Shown here: one piece after another, positions 1 to 8,330 of the stretch | Layout of the letters: each line of letters starts with the position of its first letter | How positions within the stretch are numbered: the stretch's first letter is position 1 | Source: Hyphomicrobiales bacterium | GTDB taxonomy: Bacteria > Pseudomonadota > Alphaproteobacteria > Rhizobiales > Phreatobacteraceae | DNA: 64,000 nucleotides | Direction of reading: 5' to 3' | NCBI GenBank assembly: GCA_017304475.1 | Contig: JAFKKV010000034.1 | Location: forward strand, 55,824 to 119,823 | Position numbers and translations under genes: made by a program | The notes under the pieces: model-generated | Database searches by the model: none | What the model was told of the DNA's origin: nothing | Seen by the model: only the letters and a program-made list of their open reading frames with translations

Positions 1-110
1 AGCCGCCGCCGACCGAGGCATGGCGGCGGCGAAGCAAGGTCCGCGCGCAGCCCGGCAATGCGTCGGCCGGCCGATCCGCGGGATGCGTCATGTCAGGCCG
101 TTTTCGGCAA

Positions 111-139
111 TTGACACACCATCCGTTGTGCAATATTCG
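111..139 (+). promoter_or_regulatory. Probable sigma-70 promoter, leaderless start
   Basis: TTGACA at 111-116 is a perfect -35 hexamer. Seventeen bases later TATTCG at 134-139 is a reasonable -10. The predicted transcription start falls at about 145-146, where the IMPDH-like gene has its ATG. No Shine-Dalgarno sequence precedes that ATG, so the mRNA would be leaderless. Seen directly: hexamers and spacing. Inferred: start site and leaderless translation. Confidence 0.5.
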
Positions 140-144
140 ACGAC

Positions 145-1698
145 ATGGCCTATATCTATGATGAACCGAGCCGTACTTTCGGCGAATATCTGCTCATCCC
201 GAACCTGACCGCCAGGGATTGCCTGCCCGAAAGGGTGGACCTGTCGGCACCGGTGGTCCGCTTCAAGGCGGATCCCGACGGCGATCCTCCCGCAGCCCGC
301 CTCTCGCCGCTGACGATCAACATTCCCGTGACCAGCGCGCTGATGCAGTCGGTCTCCGGAGAAGAGCTTTCGATCGCGCTGGCGCGCTGCGGCGGCCTGT
401 CCTTCGTCTTCGGCTCGCAGCCGATCGAGGACCAGGCGGCCATGGTCGGCCGCGTCAAGAACTACAAGGCCGGCTTCGTCGTCAGCGATTCGAACCTGCC
501 ACCCGAGGCGACCTTCGCCGATGTCGTGGCGCTGACCGAGCGGACCGGCCATTCGACCATCGCCGTCACCGCGGACGGCACGGCGTCGGGCAAGCTGGTC
601 GGCATCATCACCAGCCGCGACTATCGCCGGGGCAAGACCGCGCCGGCGACGCCGGTCGCCGAGATCATGACGCCGCTCGCCGCCATTCATTGCGCCGAGA
701 TCGGTATCGACCTGCCGGCGGCCAATGACCTGATCTGGAAGCACAAGGTCAATTGCCTGCCGGTGATCGATGCCGAACAGCGGCTGCGCTATCTGATTTT
801 CCGCAAGGACTACGACGCCCACAAGGAACACCCGCTGGAAAATGTCGATCGCGACAAGCGGCTGATCGTCGGCGCGGGCATCAATACGCGCGATTATCGC
901 GAGCGCGTTCCGGCCCTGCTCGCCGCCGGTGCCGACGTGCTCTGCATCGATTCCTCCGACGGCTATTCCGAATGGCAGGCGGACGCGATCGCCTTCATCA
1001 AATCGACCTATCCGGACCGGGGTTATGTCGGCGCCGGCAATGTCGTCGACCGCGAGGGTTTCCGCTACCTGGCCGAGGCCGGTGCGGATTTCGTCAAGGT
1101 CGGCATTGGCGGCGGCTCGATCTGCATCACCCGCGAGCAGAAGGGCATCGGCCGCGGCCAGGCCTCGGCGGTGATCGAAGTGGCCAAGGCGCGCGACGAA
1201 TATTTCCGCGAGACCGGCATCTATGTGCCGGTCTGTTCCGACGGCGGCATCAGCCAGGACTATCACATCACCCTGGCGCTCGCGATGGGCGCCGACTTCG
1301 TGATGCTCGGCCGCTATTTCGCGCGTTTCGACGAGGCGCCCGGCCGGAAGATGCAGATCAACAACCAGTTCATGAAGGAATATTGGGGCGAGGGCAGCAA
1401 TCGCGCGCGCAACTGGCAGCGCTACGACCATGGCAGCGGCGACGACCTCGCCAAGAAAAAGAAGCTGATGTTCGAGGAGGGCGTCGACAGCTATGTGCCC
1501 TATGCCGGCAAGCTGCGCGACAATCTCGAGGCGAGCCTCGCCAAGATCCGGTCGACCTTGTGCAATTGCGGCGCTCTCAGCCTGCCGGAATTCTACCGGC
1601 GCGCCCGGCTGACGGTGGCCTCGGCGGTCAGCATCCGCGAGGGCGGCGCCCATGACGTGATGCTGAAGGACGTCCACGGCGAGCCGGTCGAGAGTTAG
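145..1698 (+). CDS. IMP dehydrogenase-like protein (divergent GuaB)
   Basis: The 517-residue protein has the IMPDH/GMP reductase TIM barrel interrupted by a CBS-pair insertion at about residues 100-230. IMPDH oxidises IMP to XMP with NAD+ in guanine nucleotide synthesis. The active-site loop reads GGGSICITREQKGIGRGQ, with catalytic Cys at about residue 327, instead of the usual bacterial GPGSICTTR. From memory this loop resembles the protist-type enzyme of Tritrichomonas and some Firmicutes. The flap holds an RYDHG-like stretch (RNWQRYDHG) in place of the usual arginine-tyrosine motif. The ATG at 145 has no ribosome-binding site and sits at the predicted transcription start. The gene is likely a second, divergent guaB; a related nucleotide reductase is the alternative. 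Confidence 0.85.
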   Translation: MAYIYDEPSRTFGEYLLIPNLTARDCLPERVDLSAPVVRFKADPDGDPPAARLSPLTINIPVTSALMQSVSGEELSIALARCGGLSFVFGSQPIEDQAAMVGRVKNYKAGFVVSDSNLPPEATFADVVALTERTGHSTIAVTADGTASGKLVGIITSRDYRRGKTAPATPVAEIMTPLAAIHCAEIGIDLPAANDLIWKHKVNCLPVIDAEQRLRYLIFRKDYDAHKEHPLENVDRDKRLIVGAGINTRDYRERVPALLAAGADVLCIDSSDGYSEWQADAIAFIKSTYPDRGYVGAGNVVDREGFRYLAEAGADFVKVGIGGGSICITREQKGIGRGQASAVIEVAKARDEYFRETGIYVPVCSDGGISQDYHITLALAMGADFVMLGRYFARFDEAPGRKMQINNQFMKEYWGEGSNRARNWQRYDHGSGDDLAKKKKLMFEEGVDSYVPYAGKLRDNLEASLAKIRSTLCNCGALSLPEFYRRARLTVASAVSIREGGAHDVMLKDVHGEPVES

Positions 1699-1772
1699 GG
1701 CCGGATCGCCTTGGGCTGCGCGTCGACGGCGCCCCGGCCAGCCGTTTGCACTCCTTGCGCCACAGGATAGGA

Positions 1773-1794
1773 TCACCTCGGACAGCCGAGGTGA
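1773..1794 (+). promoter_or_regulatory. Hairpin enclosing the ribosome-binding site of the next gene
   Basis: TCACCTCGG (1773-1781) and CCGAGGTGA (1786-1794) form a perfect 9-bp stem with a 4-base loop. The right arm contains GAGGTGA, the apparent Shine-Dalgarno of the phosphotransferase ATG at 1801. The structure could limit translation. It has no U-run, so it is a poor intrinsic terminator. Confidence 0.45.
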
Positions 1795-1800
1795 CCGCGC

Positions 1801-2868
1801 ATGGCAACGCCGCTACCGCCGGAAATGGCCGATGCCGATCACCTGACCGAAGCGTTGCGCCGATCCGGGGCGCTTGCCGGCGGCCGGGTCGTGGATGTCG
1901 CGGTCGAGCGCTCTTTCCCCACCATCCTGTCGCATATCTTCCGGCTGCGCCTGACCTATGAGGGGGCGGCCGACGGCGCACCCGGCGCGCTGGTCCTGAA
2001 GGCAGGCCTCATCGAACGGCCCGGTGGCCCGTGGCACGGCGGCCAGCACGAGGTGGCGTTCTACCGGGATGTCGCGCCGGCCATGCCCGCCGGGCTCATG
2101 CCGCGCTGTTTCGACGCTCACGTGGATCCGGAGACCGGCGCCTGGCATCTCCTGCTCGAGGACCTCTCGGACAGCCATGCCATCGCAACCCAATGGCCGC
2201 TGCCGCCGACCATCGCGCAATGCGAGCGCATCGTCCGGACGCGGGCGCGCTTCCAGGCGGCGTGGTGGGACGACCCGCGCCTGGGGCTTGCCATTGGACG
2301 CTGGGACGACAGCGCGGCGACCGACCTCAACCGGCAGGGCCTGGCGGAGCGTTTCGCGCGTTTCGCCGACGATCTCGGCGACCGGCTTTCGGCTCCGCGG
2401 CGCGCGCTCTACGAACGCTTTCTCGACAGCTGGCCGCGCCTGATCGCCCGCTATCACAGCCATCGCGCCATCACCATCGTCCAGGGCGACGCGCATGTCT
2501 GGAACTGTTTCCTGCCACGCGGCGAGGGCCCGGATGACGGCAGGCTGTTCGACTGGGACGGCTGGCGGCTCGACGTCGGCTCCGACGACCTCGCCTATAT
2601 GATGGCGGTCCACTGGTATCCCGATTTCAGGGCGCAGGCCGAGCAGCATTTGCTCGATTGTCATCACGACGCTCTGATCGCCGGCGGCGTCCAGGGTTAC
2701 GATCGCCGCGCCCTGCAGGAGGACTACCGCCTGTCCGCGCTCTGGCAGATCGCGACGCCGGTCTGGCAGCATGCCAACGGCATTCCGCCGGTGATCTGGT
2801 GGAACAATTTCGAACGCATCCATCTCGCCGTCGACGATCTCGGCTGCCGCGAGCTGCTGGCGGGTTGA
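1801..2868 (+). CDS. Aminoglycoside phosphotransferase-family (APH/choline kinase-like) protein
   Basis: The 355-residue protein has the APH-fold catalytic signature IVQGDAHVWN (Asp near residue 230) followed by LFDWDGW (metal-binding Asp near residue 251). These correspond to the HGDxxxxN and DxD motifs of this kinase family. Upstream, VLKAG near residue 63 may hold the ATP-binding Lys and LLEDL near 120 resembles the hinge. Family members phosphorylate small hydroxylated or amino compounds; the substrate cannot be told. GAGGTGA lies 6 bases before the ATG, inside a hairpin. The gene is monocistronic and follows the IMPDH-like gene by about 100 bp. Confidence 0.8.
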   Translation: MATPLPPEMADADHLTEALRRSGALAGGRVVDVAVERSFPTILSHIFRLRLTYEGAADGAPGALVLKAGLIERPGGPWHGGQHEVAFYRDVAPAMPAGLMPRCFDAHVDPETGAWHLLLEDLSDSHAIATQWPLPPTIAQCERIVRTRARFQAAWWDDPRLGLAIGRWDDSAATDLNRQGLAERFARFADDLGDRLSAPRRALYERFLDSWPRLIARYHSHRAITIVQGDAHVWNCFLPRGEGPDDGRLFDWDGWRLDVGSDDLAYMMAVHWYPDFRAQAEQHLLDCHHDALIAGGVQGYDRRALQEDYRLSALWQIATPVWQHANGIPPVIWWNNFERIHLAVDDLGCRELLAG

Positions 2869-2910
2869 CCGGCCGGGCAAGCAGCCCGGACCGGGCGAAG
2901 TCGGCTCCGC

Positions 2911-3897
2911 TCAGATCGGCCGCCAGGCGACCGGCACGAAACGGTAGCCATCGCCCTCGCGCAGGACGTGACCGATGCCGGGAAAGGGCAGGTGCATGCC
3001 GGCCACCGTGATGCGGTCGGTCGCGGTCATGTCGAACATCCGCTTGCGCGAAGCGGCGGCCATGTCCTGGTTGGTGTCGAAGGCGAGCGACCAGTCGGGT
3101 TTGGCGAACTGGAACGCCGCGATATGGACGATATCGCCCCAGACCAGCAATTGCTGGTCGCCCGAGCTGATGCGGTAGCCGGTATGGCCGGGTGTGTGGC
3201 CGGGCGCCGCGACGGTGGTGATACCCGGGACGACCTCGCCATCGGGGCCGATCCGGCGCAGCCGCCTGGCCTCGGCATAGGGCTTCACGGCGGCCTGCGC
3301 CATCCGGAAGAAGTCCTGCACGTCCTTGGGCGCCTGGTTCATGAGGCCCTGGTCGTTCCAGAAGTCGTATTCGCTGCCGGCCACCACCACCTCGGCATTG
3401 GGAAAGAACGGCTTGCCGTCCGGTGTGATCAGGCCGTTGGCGTGGTCGGGATGCAGGTGGGTCATCAGCACGACGTCGATCTGGTCGGGCGTCACGCCGG
3501 AGGCCGACAGGTTTCTCGGCATCTGGCCGAGTGTCGGGCCCATGGCCGTGGCCGTGCCGGTGTCGATCATGACCAGCCGGTCGCCCGAATTGACCAGGTA
3601 GGTATTGACCGGCGTGTTGATCTGGGGCGCGCGGGGCAGGGCGGCCCGTTCGAGCAGGGTGCCGGCCTCGCCGTCCGTCGCCTTGGGGAACAGCGCCTGG
3701 GGCAGGTCGAGGTGGCCGTCGAGCACGGCGGTGACCTCGATCGTGCCGACCTTCATGCGATAGACCCCGGCAACCTGGGAGCCGGCGAGCGGCGCGCGGG
3801 CGAGCGCCGGCGCCGCGGCGAGCAGCGCGAGACCCGTCCCGGCCGCCTTCAACAGATGCCGGCGATCGACGCTTGCAGAGCCATCGGTGATGATCAT
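2911..3897 (-). CDS. Tat-exported metallo-beta-lactamase-fold hydrolase
   Basis: The 328-residue protein carries HLHPDHANG, the zinc-binding HxHxDH motif, plus further family motifs (DTGTA, GHTPGHTGY, WGDIVH). It looks like an MBL-fold quorum-quenching or lactonase-type hydrolase. The N terminus has DRRHLLKAAGTG followed by a hydrophobic Ala-rich stretch, a Tat-like signal, so export is likely with the cofactor loaded. The ATG at 3897 was chosen because GGGAGG precedes it by about 5 bases; an in-frame ATG at 3918 lacks one. The substrate is not predictable. It converges with the phosphotransferase gene. Confidence 0.8.
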   Translation of the reverse strand: MIITDGSASVDRRHLLKAAGTGLALLAAAPALARAPLAGSQVAGVYRMKVGTIEVTAVLDGHLDLPQALFPKATDGEAGTLLERAALPRAPQINTPVNTYLVNSGDRLVMIDTGTATAMGPTLGQMPRNLSASGVTPDQIDVVLMTHLHPDHANGLITPDGKPFFPNAEVVVAGSEYDFWNDQGLMNQAPKDVQDFFRMAQAAVKPYAEARRLRRIGPDGEVVPGITTVAAPGHTPGHTGYRISSGDQQLLVWGDIVHIAAFQFAKPDWSLAFDTNQDMAAASRKRMFDMTATDRITVAGMHLPFPGIGHVLREGDGYRFVPVAWRPI

Positions 3898-3982
3898 GGT
3901 CGCCTCCCTGGATTGCAATGGAGGCGGAGCCTAACCCGACGCCCGTGACGGGCGTTTCACAAGACGGTGAGGGCGGAACGCA

Positions 3983-4022
3983 TGAAAAACGAACGCCGCC
4001 CGTGTGGGAGCACGGGCGGCGT
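3983..4022 (-). terminator. Intrinsic terminator of the flgFGAH operon
   Basis: Perfect 12-bp arms at 3993-4004 and 4011-4022 flank a 6-base loop. Read on the minus strand, the stem is followed within two bases by a T-run (rc of 3983-3992 gives TCGTTTTTCA). It lies about 107 bp beyond the flgH stop, at the operon end. Confidence 0.85.
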
Positions 4023-4128
4023 CGGTTGGCCGTTTCGCCTGGGGAGCGGGGACGGCTGGGGGAGTTGCCGGAACGCCTGGGGAGCGGGACGGCTGGGAAA
4101 GGATGGATCGGGTCAGGCGGTCAGGGCC

Positions 4129-4890
4129 TCACCAGGGCAGGAGGACGTCGAGGGCCTGCTGGCCGTAGCGCGGCTGCTGGACATCGGTGATCTGGCCGCG
4201 GCCGCCATAACCGATGCGGGCATGGGCGATCTTGGCGGAATCGATGGTGTTGTCGCTTTCGATATCCTCGGGCCGGACGATGCCGGCGACGATCAGTTCG
4301 CGCACCTCGAAATTGACCCGGATCTCCTGCTTGCCTTCCAGCACCAGGTTGCCGTTGGGCAGGATCTGGGTGACCACCGCCGCGACATTGGTGACCAGCT
4401 GTTCGGAGCGGTTGATCGTGCCCTTGCCGTCGCTGCCGCTCTGGCTGTTGAGGGTCAGGAGATTGGCCGGGTCGGCGCCGCCGCGACGAATGCCGTTTTC
4501 CAGGCCGAACATATTGGCCGCGCCGAAGCCCTCGGTATTGGCGCGGGTCCGGTTGGTTTCGTTCGAGAGGGTCGCCTGGTCGGTGATCTTGACCTTGATC
4601 GTCATGATGTCGCCGACGCGCTGGGCGCGCTGGTCGCGGAAGAAGGCGCGCGAGCCGTTGCGCCAGAGCGAGTTGGGATTGTGGGATACCGGCACCGGAT
4701 CGGGCATCGGCATGGAGACCGGCCGGTAGCCGGCCTGGGTCTGTGGATTGTTGATCGCCGACAAGGCCGGCTGCTGGCCGATATTGCGCAGCCGGTCCGG
4801 CGCGCCGCAGGCGGCGGTCGTGAGCGTTGCGGCGGCGACGAGGGCGAGGCGGGCGGTACGCATGGCGGATCCTGGCGCGAACGCGGTCAT
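4129..4890 (-). CDS. flgH: Flagellar L-ring lipoprotein FlgH
   Basis: FlgH forms the outer-membrane L ring that bushes the flagellar rod. The 253-residue ORF has a lipoprotein signal (MRTARLAL...TTAAC, Cys near residue 28 of the long form). Family blocks follow: SLWRNGSRAFFRDQRAQRVGDIMT, NLVLEGKQEIRVN, VRPEDI, and a Gly/Gln-rich C terminus. The annotated start overlaps the flgA stop as ATGA (4887-4890), implying translational coupling; ATG 4863 is an alternative closer to the signal peptide. Last gene of flgF-flgG-flgA-flgH. Confidence 0.95.
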   Translation of the reverse strand: MTAFAPGSAMRTARLALVAAATLTTAACGAPDRLRNIGQQPALSAINNPQTQAGYRPVSMPMPDPVPVSHNPNSLWRNGSRAFFRDQRAQRVGDIMTIKVKITDQATLSNETNRTRANTEGFGAANMFGLENGIRRGGADPANLLTLNSQSGSDGKGTINRSEQLVTNVAAVVTQILPNGNLVLEGKQEIRVNFEVRELIVAGIVRPEDIESDNTIDSAKIAHARIGYGGRGQITDVQQPRYGQQALDVLLPW

Positions 4891-5903
4891 TGCGGGATGG
4901 TCGGGTTGGGCTGGGCAGGGATGGTGGCGGCCGAGATCGTGGTGATCGACGGCCGCTGGACGACGGTGACGCGGTTCTGTCCGGTGACGGTCGCCTGCAT
5001 GGTCTTGCGGGTCCCCAGATTCTGCACCTGGATGATGTCGCCCTCGGCGCCGGCCTCCATGGCCTTGCCGCGAATGGTCAGCGACAGGCCACCGACCTCG
5101 TAGACGATCAGGACATTGCCGTTGCGCTCGACGATTTCGGGTTTCATCAGGTCGCCGGAGCGGAATGCACGCTCGGCCTGAAGCGGCCGGCGCGCCGCTT
5201 GGCCGACGGCCTGGGTGAGGGCCGAGACGGCGTCCGACGGCACGCCGTTGAGTTCGTTGCGCGGGCGCCGCTCGACCACCAGGTCGGTGGTCTTGATCAC
5301 TTCGCCACGGCCGATGGCGCGGGCCGGTACCAGGAATTCCACCAGTTCTGCGGCCTGGCCGGTCACCCGGAAACCGCTGCGCTCGGCCAGTGCCGAGCCG
5401 TGGACGCCGAGCACGGCCTCGAAGCGGCCGGTGCGCGGGTCGTGGTCCATGCGCGTGACCATGAGTTCGCCGCGGGCGGTCGGCTCCACGGCGATCGGCC
5501 GGGTACCGCGGTCGAAGGTGACGGCGATGCGGGCGGCATCGTCGATGCCGAGCGAGCGCGCGATGGCCGAGGCGATACGCTCCTCCATGTCGGCGAGCGG
5601 AACGACGCGGGCGGCGCGGGTGACCGAAATGTCGGTCCGGTCGCCGGTCTCGATGCGGCCGAGCCCCATCCGCTTGGCGGCTTCCACCACGCGCCAGGCG
5701 GGCACCTGGCCGGTGTGGCCCATGTCGGGCGAGCGGAACACGGCGACATCGCCGTAGCGGCCGGCATTGTCGACGAGATCGCCGAGCCGGACCACTTCGC
5801 CGGTAATGGTGACGCTGGCGCGCAGCGTCGGCGGCGCGTCGGCATGCACCGCCATCGGCACGATGAGGCCGAGGATGAGGGAGATCGACGCGCGGGCCAG
5901 CAT
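4887..5903 (-). CDS. flgA: Flagellar P-ring assembly chaperone FlgA
   Basis: FlgA is a periplasmic chaperone for P-ring (FlgI) assembly. The protein (about 338 residues) has a signal peptide ending near VHA, and C-terminal SAF-like repeats with AIGRGEVIKTTDLVVERRP and PLQAERAFRSGDLMKPEIVERN. The end, with AEGDIIQVQNLGTRKTMQATV, is diagnostic. It is longer than the enterobacterial protein (about 220 aa), as in other alphaproteobacteria. The ATG at 5903 is preferred because GAGGTG precedes it by 6 bases. A GTG at 5912 lies inside that ribosome-binding site. Confidence 0.92.
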   Translation of the reverse strand: MLARASISLILGLIVPMAVHADAPPTLRASVTITGEVVRLGDLVDNAGRYGDVAVFRSPDMGHTGQVPAWRVVEAAKRMGLGRIETGDRTDISVTRAARVVPLADMEERIASAIARSLGIDDAARIAVTFDRGTRPIAVEPTARGELMVTRMDHDPRTGRFEAVLGVHGSALAERSGFRVTGQAAELVEFLVPARAIGRGEVIKTTDLVVERRPRNELNGVPSDAVSALTQAVGQAARRPLQAERAFRSGDLMKPEIVERNGNVLIVYEVGGLSLTIRGKAMEAGAEGDIIQVQNLGTRKTMQATVTGQNRVTVVQRPSITTISAATIPAQPNPTIPQ

Positions 5904-5913
5904 CACGATCACC

Positions 5914-6702
5914 TCAGCGCATGATCTGCGACGTGGACTGCAGCATCTGGTCGGCGGCCGAGATGATGCGGGCGTTCATTTCATAGGCGCGCTGGGCCGC
6001 GATCAGGTCGGAGATCTCGGACACCGCCGTGACGTTCGACTGTTCGAGGTTTTTCTGCAGAAGCGAGCCCATGCCGTCGACATTGGGCGCGGTGGTGGTC
6101 GGCTGGCCGGACGCGGCGGTCTCCAGGAACAGGTTGTCGCCGATCGATTCCAGGCCGGCCTTGTTGACGAAGCGCGACAGCTGGATGGTGCCCACCGTCT
6201 GCGGCTGCACCTGGTTCTGCAAGGTCACCTGGACCGTGCCCGAGGGATTGATGGTGACGCCGCGGGCGGTGGCGGGGATGGTGATGCCGGGATCGACCAG
6301 ATTGCCGTCGACGGTAACGAGTTGGCCCTGGTCGTTCAGCTCGAACGAGCCGTCCCGGGTATAGCCGGTGCGGCCGTCCGGCAGCTGGATGCGGAAATAA
6401 CCCTCGCCGCGAATGGCGACGTCGTAATCCTTTTCGGTCGGCAGAATATTGCCCTGGCTCATCACCCGGGAGGTGGCGGCGGGCTTGACGCCGGAGCCGA
6501 TGGCGATGCCGACCGGCAGGACATTGCCCTGCTGCGAGTTCTGCATGCCGGCGCGGCGCTGCTGGTCGTAGAGCATGTCCTGGAATTCGGCCCGCTGGCG
6601 CTTGAAGCCGGTGGTCCGCATGTTCGCGATATTGTTGGAGATCACCTGGACGGTGAGCTCCTGGGCCATCATGCCGGTGGCGGCGGTGTGGAGGGCACGC
6701 AT
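5914..6702 (-). CDS. flgG: Flagellar distal rod protein FlgG
   Basis: FlgG builds the distal rod. The 262-residue length is typical. The N terminus MRALHTAATGMMAQELTVQVISNNIANMRTTGFK and the C terminus ending SQIMR are the paired coiled-coil regions of rod and hook proteins. QLPDGRTGYTRDGSF is the conserved core motif. GAGGAG lies about 8 bases before the ATG. It sits between flgF and flgA with short spacers. Confidence 0.97.
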   Translation of the reverse strand: MRALHTAATGMMAQELTVQVISNNIANMRTTGFKRQRAEFQDMLYDQQRRAGMQNSQQGNVLPVGIAIGSGVKPAATSRVMSQGNILPTEKDYDVAIRGEGYFRIQLPDGRTGYTRDGSFELNDQGQLVTVDGNLVDPGITIPATARGVTINPSGTVQVTLQNQVQPQTVGTIQLSRFVNKAGLESIGDNLFLETAASGQPTTTAPNVDGMGSLLQKNLEQSNVTAVSEISDLIAAQRAYEMNARIISAADQMLQSTSQIMR

Positions 6703-6714
6703 GGATCAGGCTCC

Positions 6715-7491
6715 TCAGCTTGACGGGTTGCCGAGCGAGCGGATCGCGTCGCGGCGGAGTTGGTCGTGGCGCTCGATGCTGGAGGCGAGCGAGGTATAGG
6801 CGCGCGTCACCTCGATCATCCGGGACATTTCGAGCACCGGGGTGACGTTGGATTTCTCGATGAAGCCCTGGCGCACGTCGACATTGCCGATGGCGACGCT
6901 GGCGACTTGAGCACCGGCGCGCAGGGTGAACATGTTGTCGCCCGCCTTTTCCATGGCGCGCGGCGTGCTGCCGTCGACAACGCGCAGCCTGCCGCGCTGG
7001 CCGGCCGGCGCATTGGCCGTCGCGCCGCGGGCGCTGATCGTGCCGTCGCGGGTGATGGTGATGCCGTTATCGGCCTGGTCGAAGGCGATCGGACCGTTCT
7101 CGCCGAGCACCTGATAGCCCTGCTTGGTGACGAGCTGGCCCTGGGCGTTGATCTCGAACGAGCCGTTGCGGGTATAGCGCTCGCCCTCGGGTGTCTGGAC
7201 GACGAAATAGCCGCGGCCGCCGAGACCGACATCGAGCGAATTGCCCGTCGGCTCCATCGGTCCCTGCGCGAGATTGGTCGCGGTGGCGCGATCCCAGACG
7301 AAGGACATCCGCCGGTCGGCGCCGCGCTGAAAGGTGTCGTCGCGGGCGGTCGGCGAGATGAATTCCTGAAACACGACCTCGTCGCTCTTGAACCCTGTCG
7401 TGTTCAAGTTCGCGAGATTATTGGCAATAACGTCCAGCTCCCGCTGCAGGGCGACCTGCCGCGAGAGGCCGACCAGAGATACGTTCTCCAT
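6715..7491 (-). CDS. flgF: Flagellar proximal rod protein FlgF
   Basis: FlgF is a proximal rod subunit exported by the flagellar type III system. The start at 7491 gives 258 residues beginning MENVSLVGLSRQVALQRELDVIANNLANLNTTGFK, the standard rod N terminus. The core has GRGYFVVQTPEGERYTRNGSFEINAQGQLVT and the C terminus the matching helix. The reading frame extends upstream to 7632, but that part is not FlgF-like. First gene of the flgFGAH operon, divergent from fliL. Confidence 0.95.
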   Translation of the reverse strand: MENVSLVGLSRQVALQRELDVIANNLANLNTTGFKSDEVVFQEFISPTARDDTFQRGADRRMSFVWDRATATNLAQGPMEPTGNSLDVGLGGRGYFVVQTPEGERYTRNGSFEINAQGQLVTKQGYQVLGENGPIAFDQADNGITITRDGTISARGATANAPAGQRGRLRVVDGSTPRAMEKAGDNMFTLRAGAQVASVAIGNVDVRQGFIEKSNVTPVLEMSRMIEVTRAYTSLASSIERHDQLRRDAIRSLGNPSS

Positions 7492-7811
7492 CGGGCCAGT
7501 CCCAGATTTTGGCCGGCTCGCACATCGCCTCTCCCAAGGCTTTGGCGCGCGGGCTGCTCCCCAGATCGGGCGCTTCGGTCGTTCTCCCAAACGACGTGGC
7601 GCCCATCCAAGCCATCGCAGGACCTGTGCCAACTCGGCCGTTCAAGCAATATCAACCACTTATCGTCAGATTTGGGTAACCATGAGCCCGGCAGAATGCG
7701 CCGTGGCGACCTGAACGACCCGGCAATTCTTGCCGTGCGTTAACGAAAATAAACGGGCTGTTAACCATTGCGACCACATCGTCCAGATAGTGAGTCTGGC
7801 GGGCGCAAGTC
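7492..7811. promoter_or_regulatory. Divergent promoter region between flgF and fliL
   Basis: The 320 bases hold no convincing gene. Two GTTAAC half-sites lie at about 7739-7744 and 7762-7769, close to the fliL start, and resemble CtrA half-boxes. They are not spaced as a full TTAA-N7-TTAA site. The stretch is AT-richer than its surroundings. Flagellar master regulation by CtrA is known in the order; binding here is inference. Confidence 0.4.
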
Positions 7812-8315
7812 ATGGCAATGAAACCGAAAAAGGCCGATGCGGCCGGCGAAGACGGCGAAGAGGGCGAGGTCGCTCCCGCCGGCTCGAAGAAGAAAATCGT
7901 GCTGATCGGCGCGGCGCTGGCCCTGGTGGTCGCCGGCGCCGGCGGCTGGTTTTTCGTGCTGAAGCCGCGGGCCGCGGCCCATCAGGCCGAGGCGGTGCAG
8001 CCGCCGAGCACGGTGGCCTTCCTGGATCTGCCGGAAATGACGGTCAATCTGTCGGTCGGCCAGGACCGCGCGCAATATCTGCGCGTCAAGGTGGCGCTGG
8101 AGGTTGCCGACGCCAAGACCGCCGATCAGATCAAGCCGGTCATGCCGCGCGTGGTCGACGCCTTCCAGCTCTACCTGCGCGAAGTCCGCCCATCCGACAT
8201 CGAGGGGTCGGCGGGCATTTTCCGCCTGCGCGACGAACTCACCCGCAGGGTCAATACCGCGGTTCATCCGGCACGGGTCAATGCCGTGTTGTTCCGCGAA
8301 ATCATCGTGCAGTGA
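7812..8315 (+). CDS. fliL: Flagellar basal body-associated protein FliL
   Basis: FliL is a single-span inner-membrane protein that surrounds the stator and supports torque. The 167-residue protein has a charged cytoplasmic N terminus, a transmembrane helix (IVLIGAALALVVAGAGGWFFVL, about residues 29-50) and a periplasmic domain with FLDLPEMTVNL and YLRVKVALEV. The C terminus VNAVLFREIIVQ is typical. The first gene of fliL-fliM-DUF6468-motE-TPR, 15 bp ahead of fliM. Confidence 0.95.
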   Translation: MAMKPKKADAAGEDGEEGEVAPAGSKKKIVLIGAALALVVAGAGGWFFVLKPRAAAHQAEAVQPPSTVAFLDLPEMTVNLSVGQDRAQYLRVKVALEVADAKTADQIKPVMPRVVDAFQLYLREVRPSDIEGSAGIFRLRDELTRRVNTAVHPARVNAVLFREIIVQ

Positions 8316-8330
8316 CGAGAGCCTAGACAT

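Noticed and set aside
88..1776. 562-codon minus-strand frame over the IMPDH-like gene
   Set aside because: Shadow frame; the plus strand has an intact catalytic loop and promoter.
7740..7770. Full CtrA box before fliL
   Set aside because: Only GTTAAC half-sites with the wrong spacing; recorded as a weak regulatory region.
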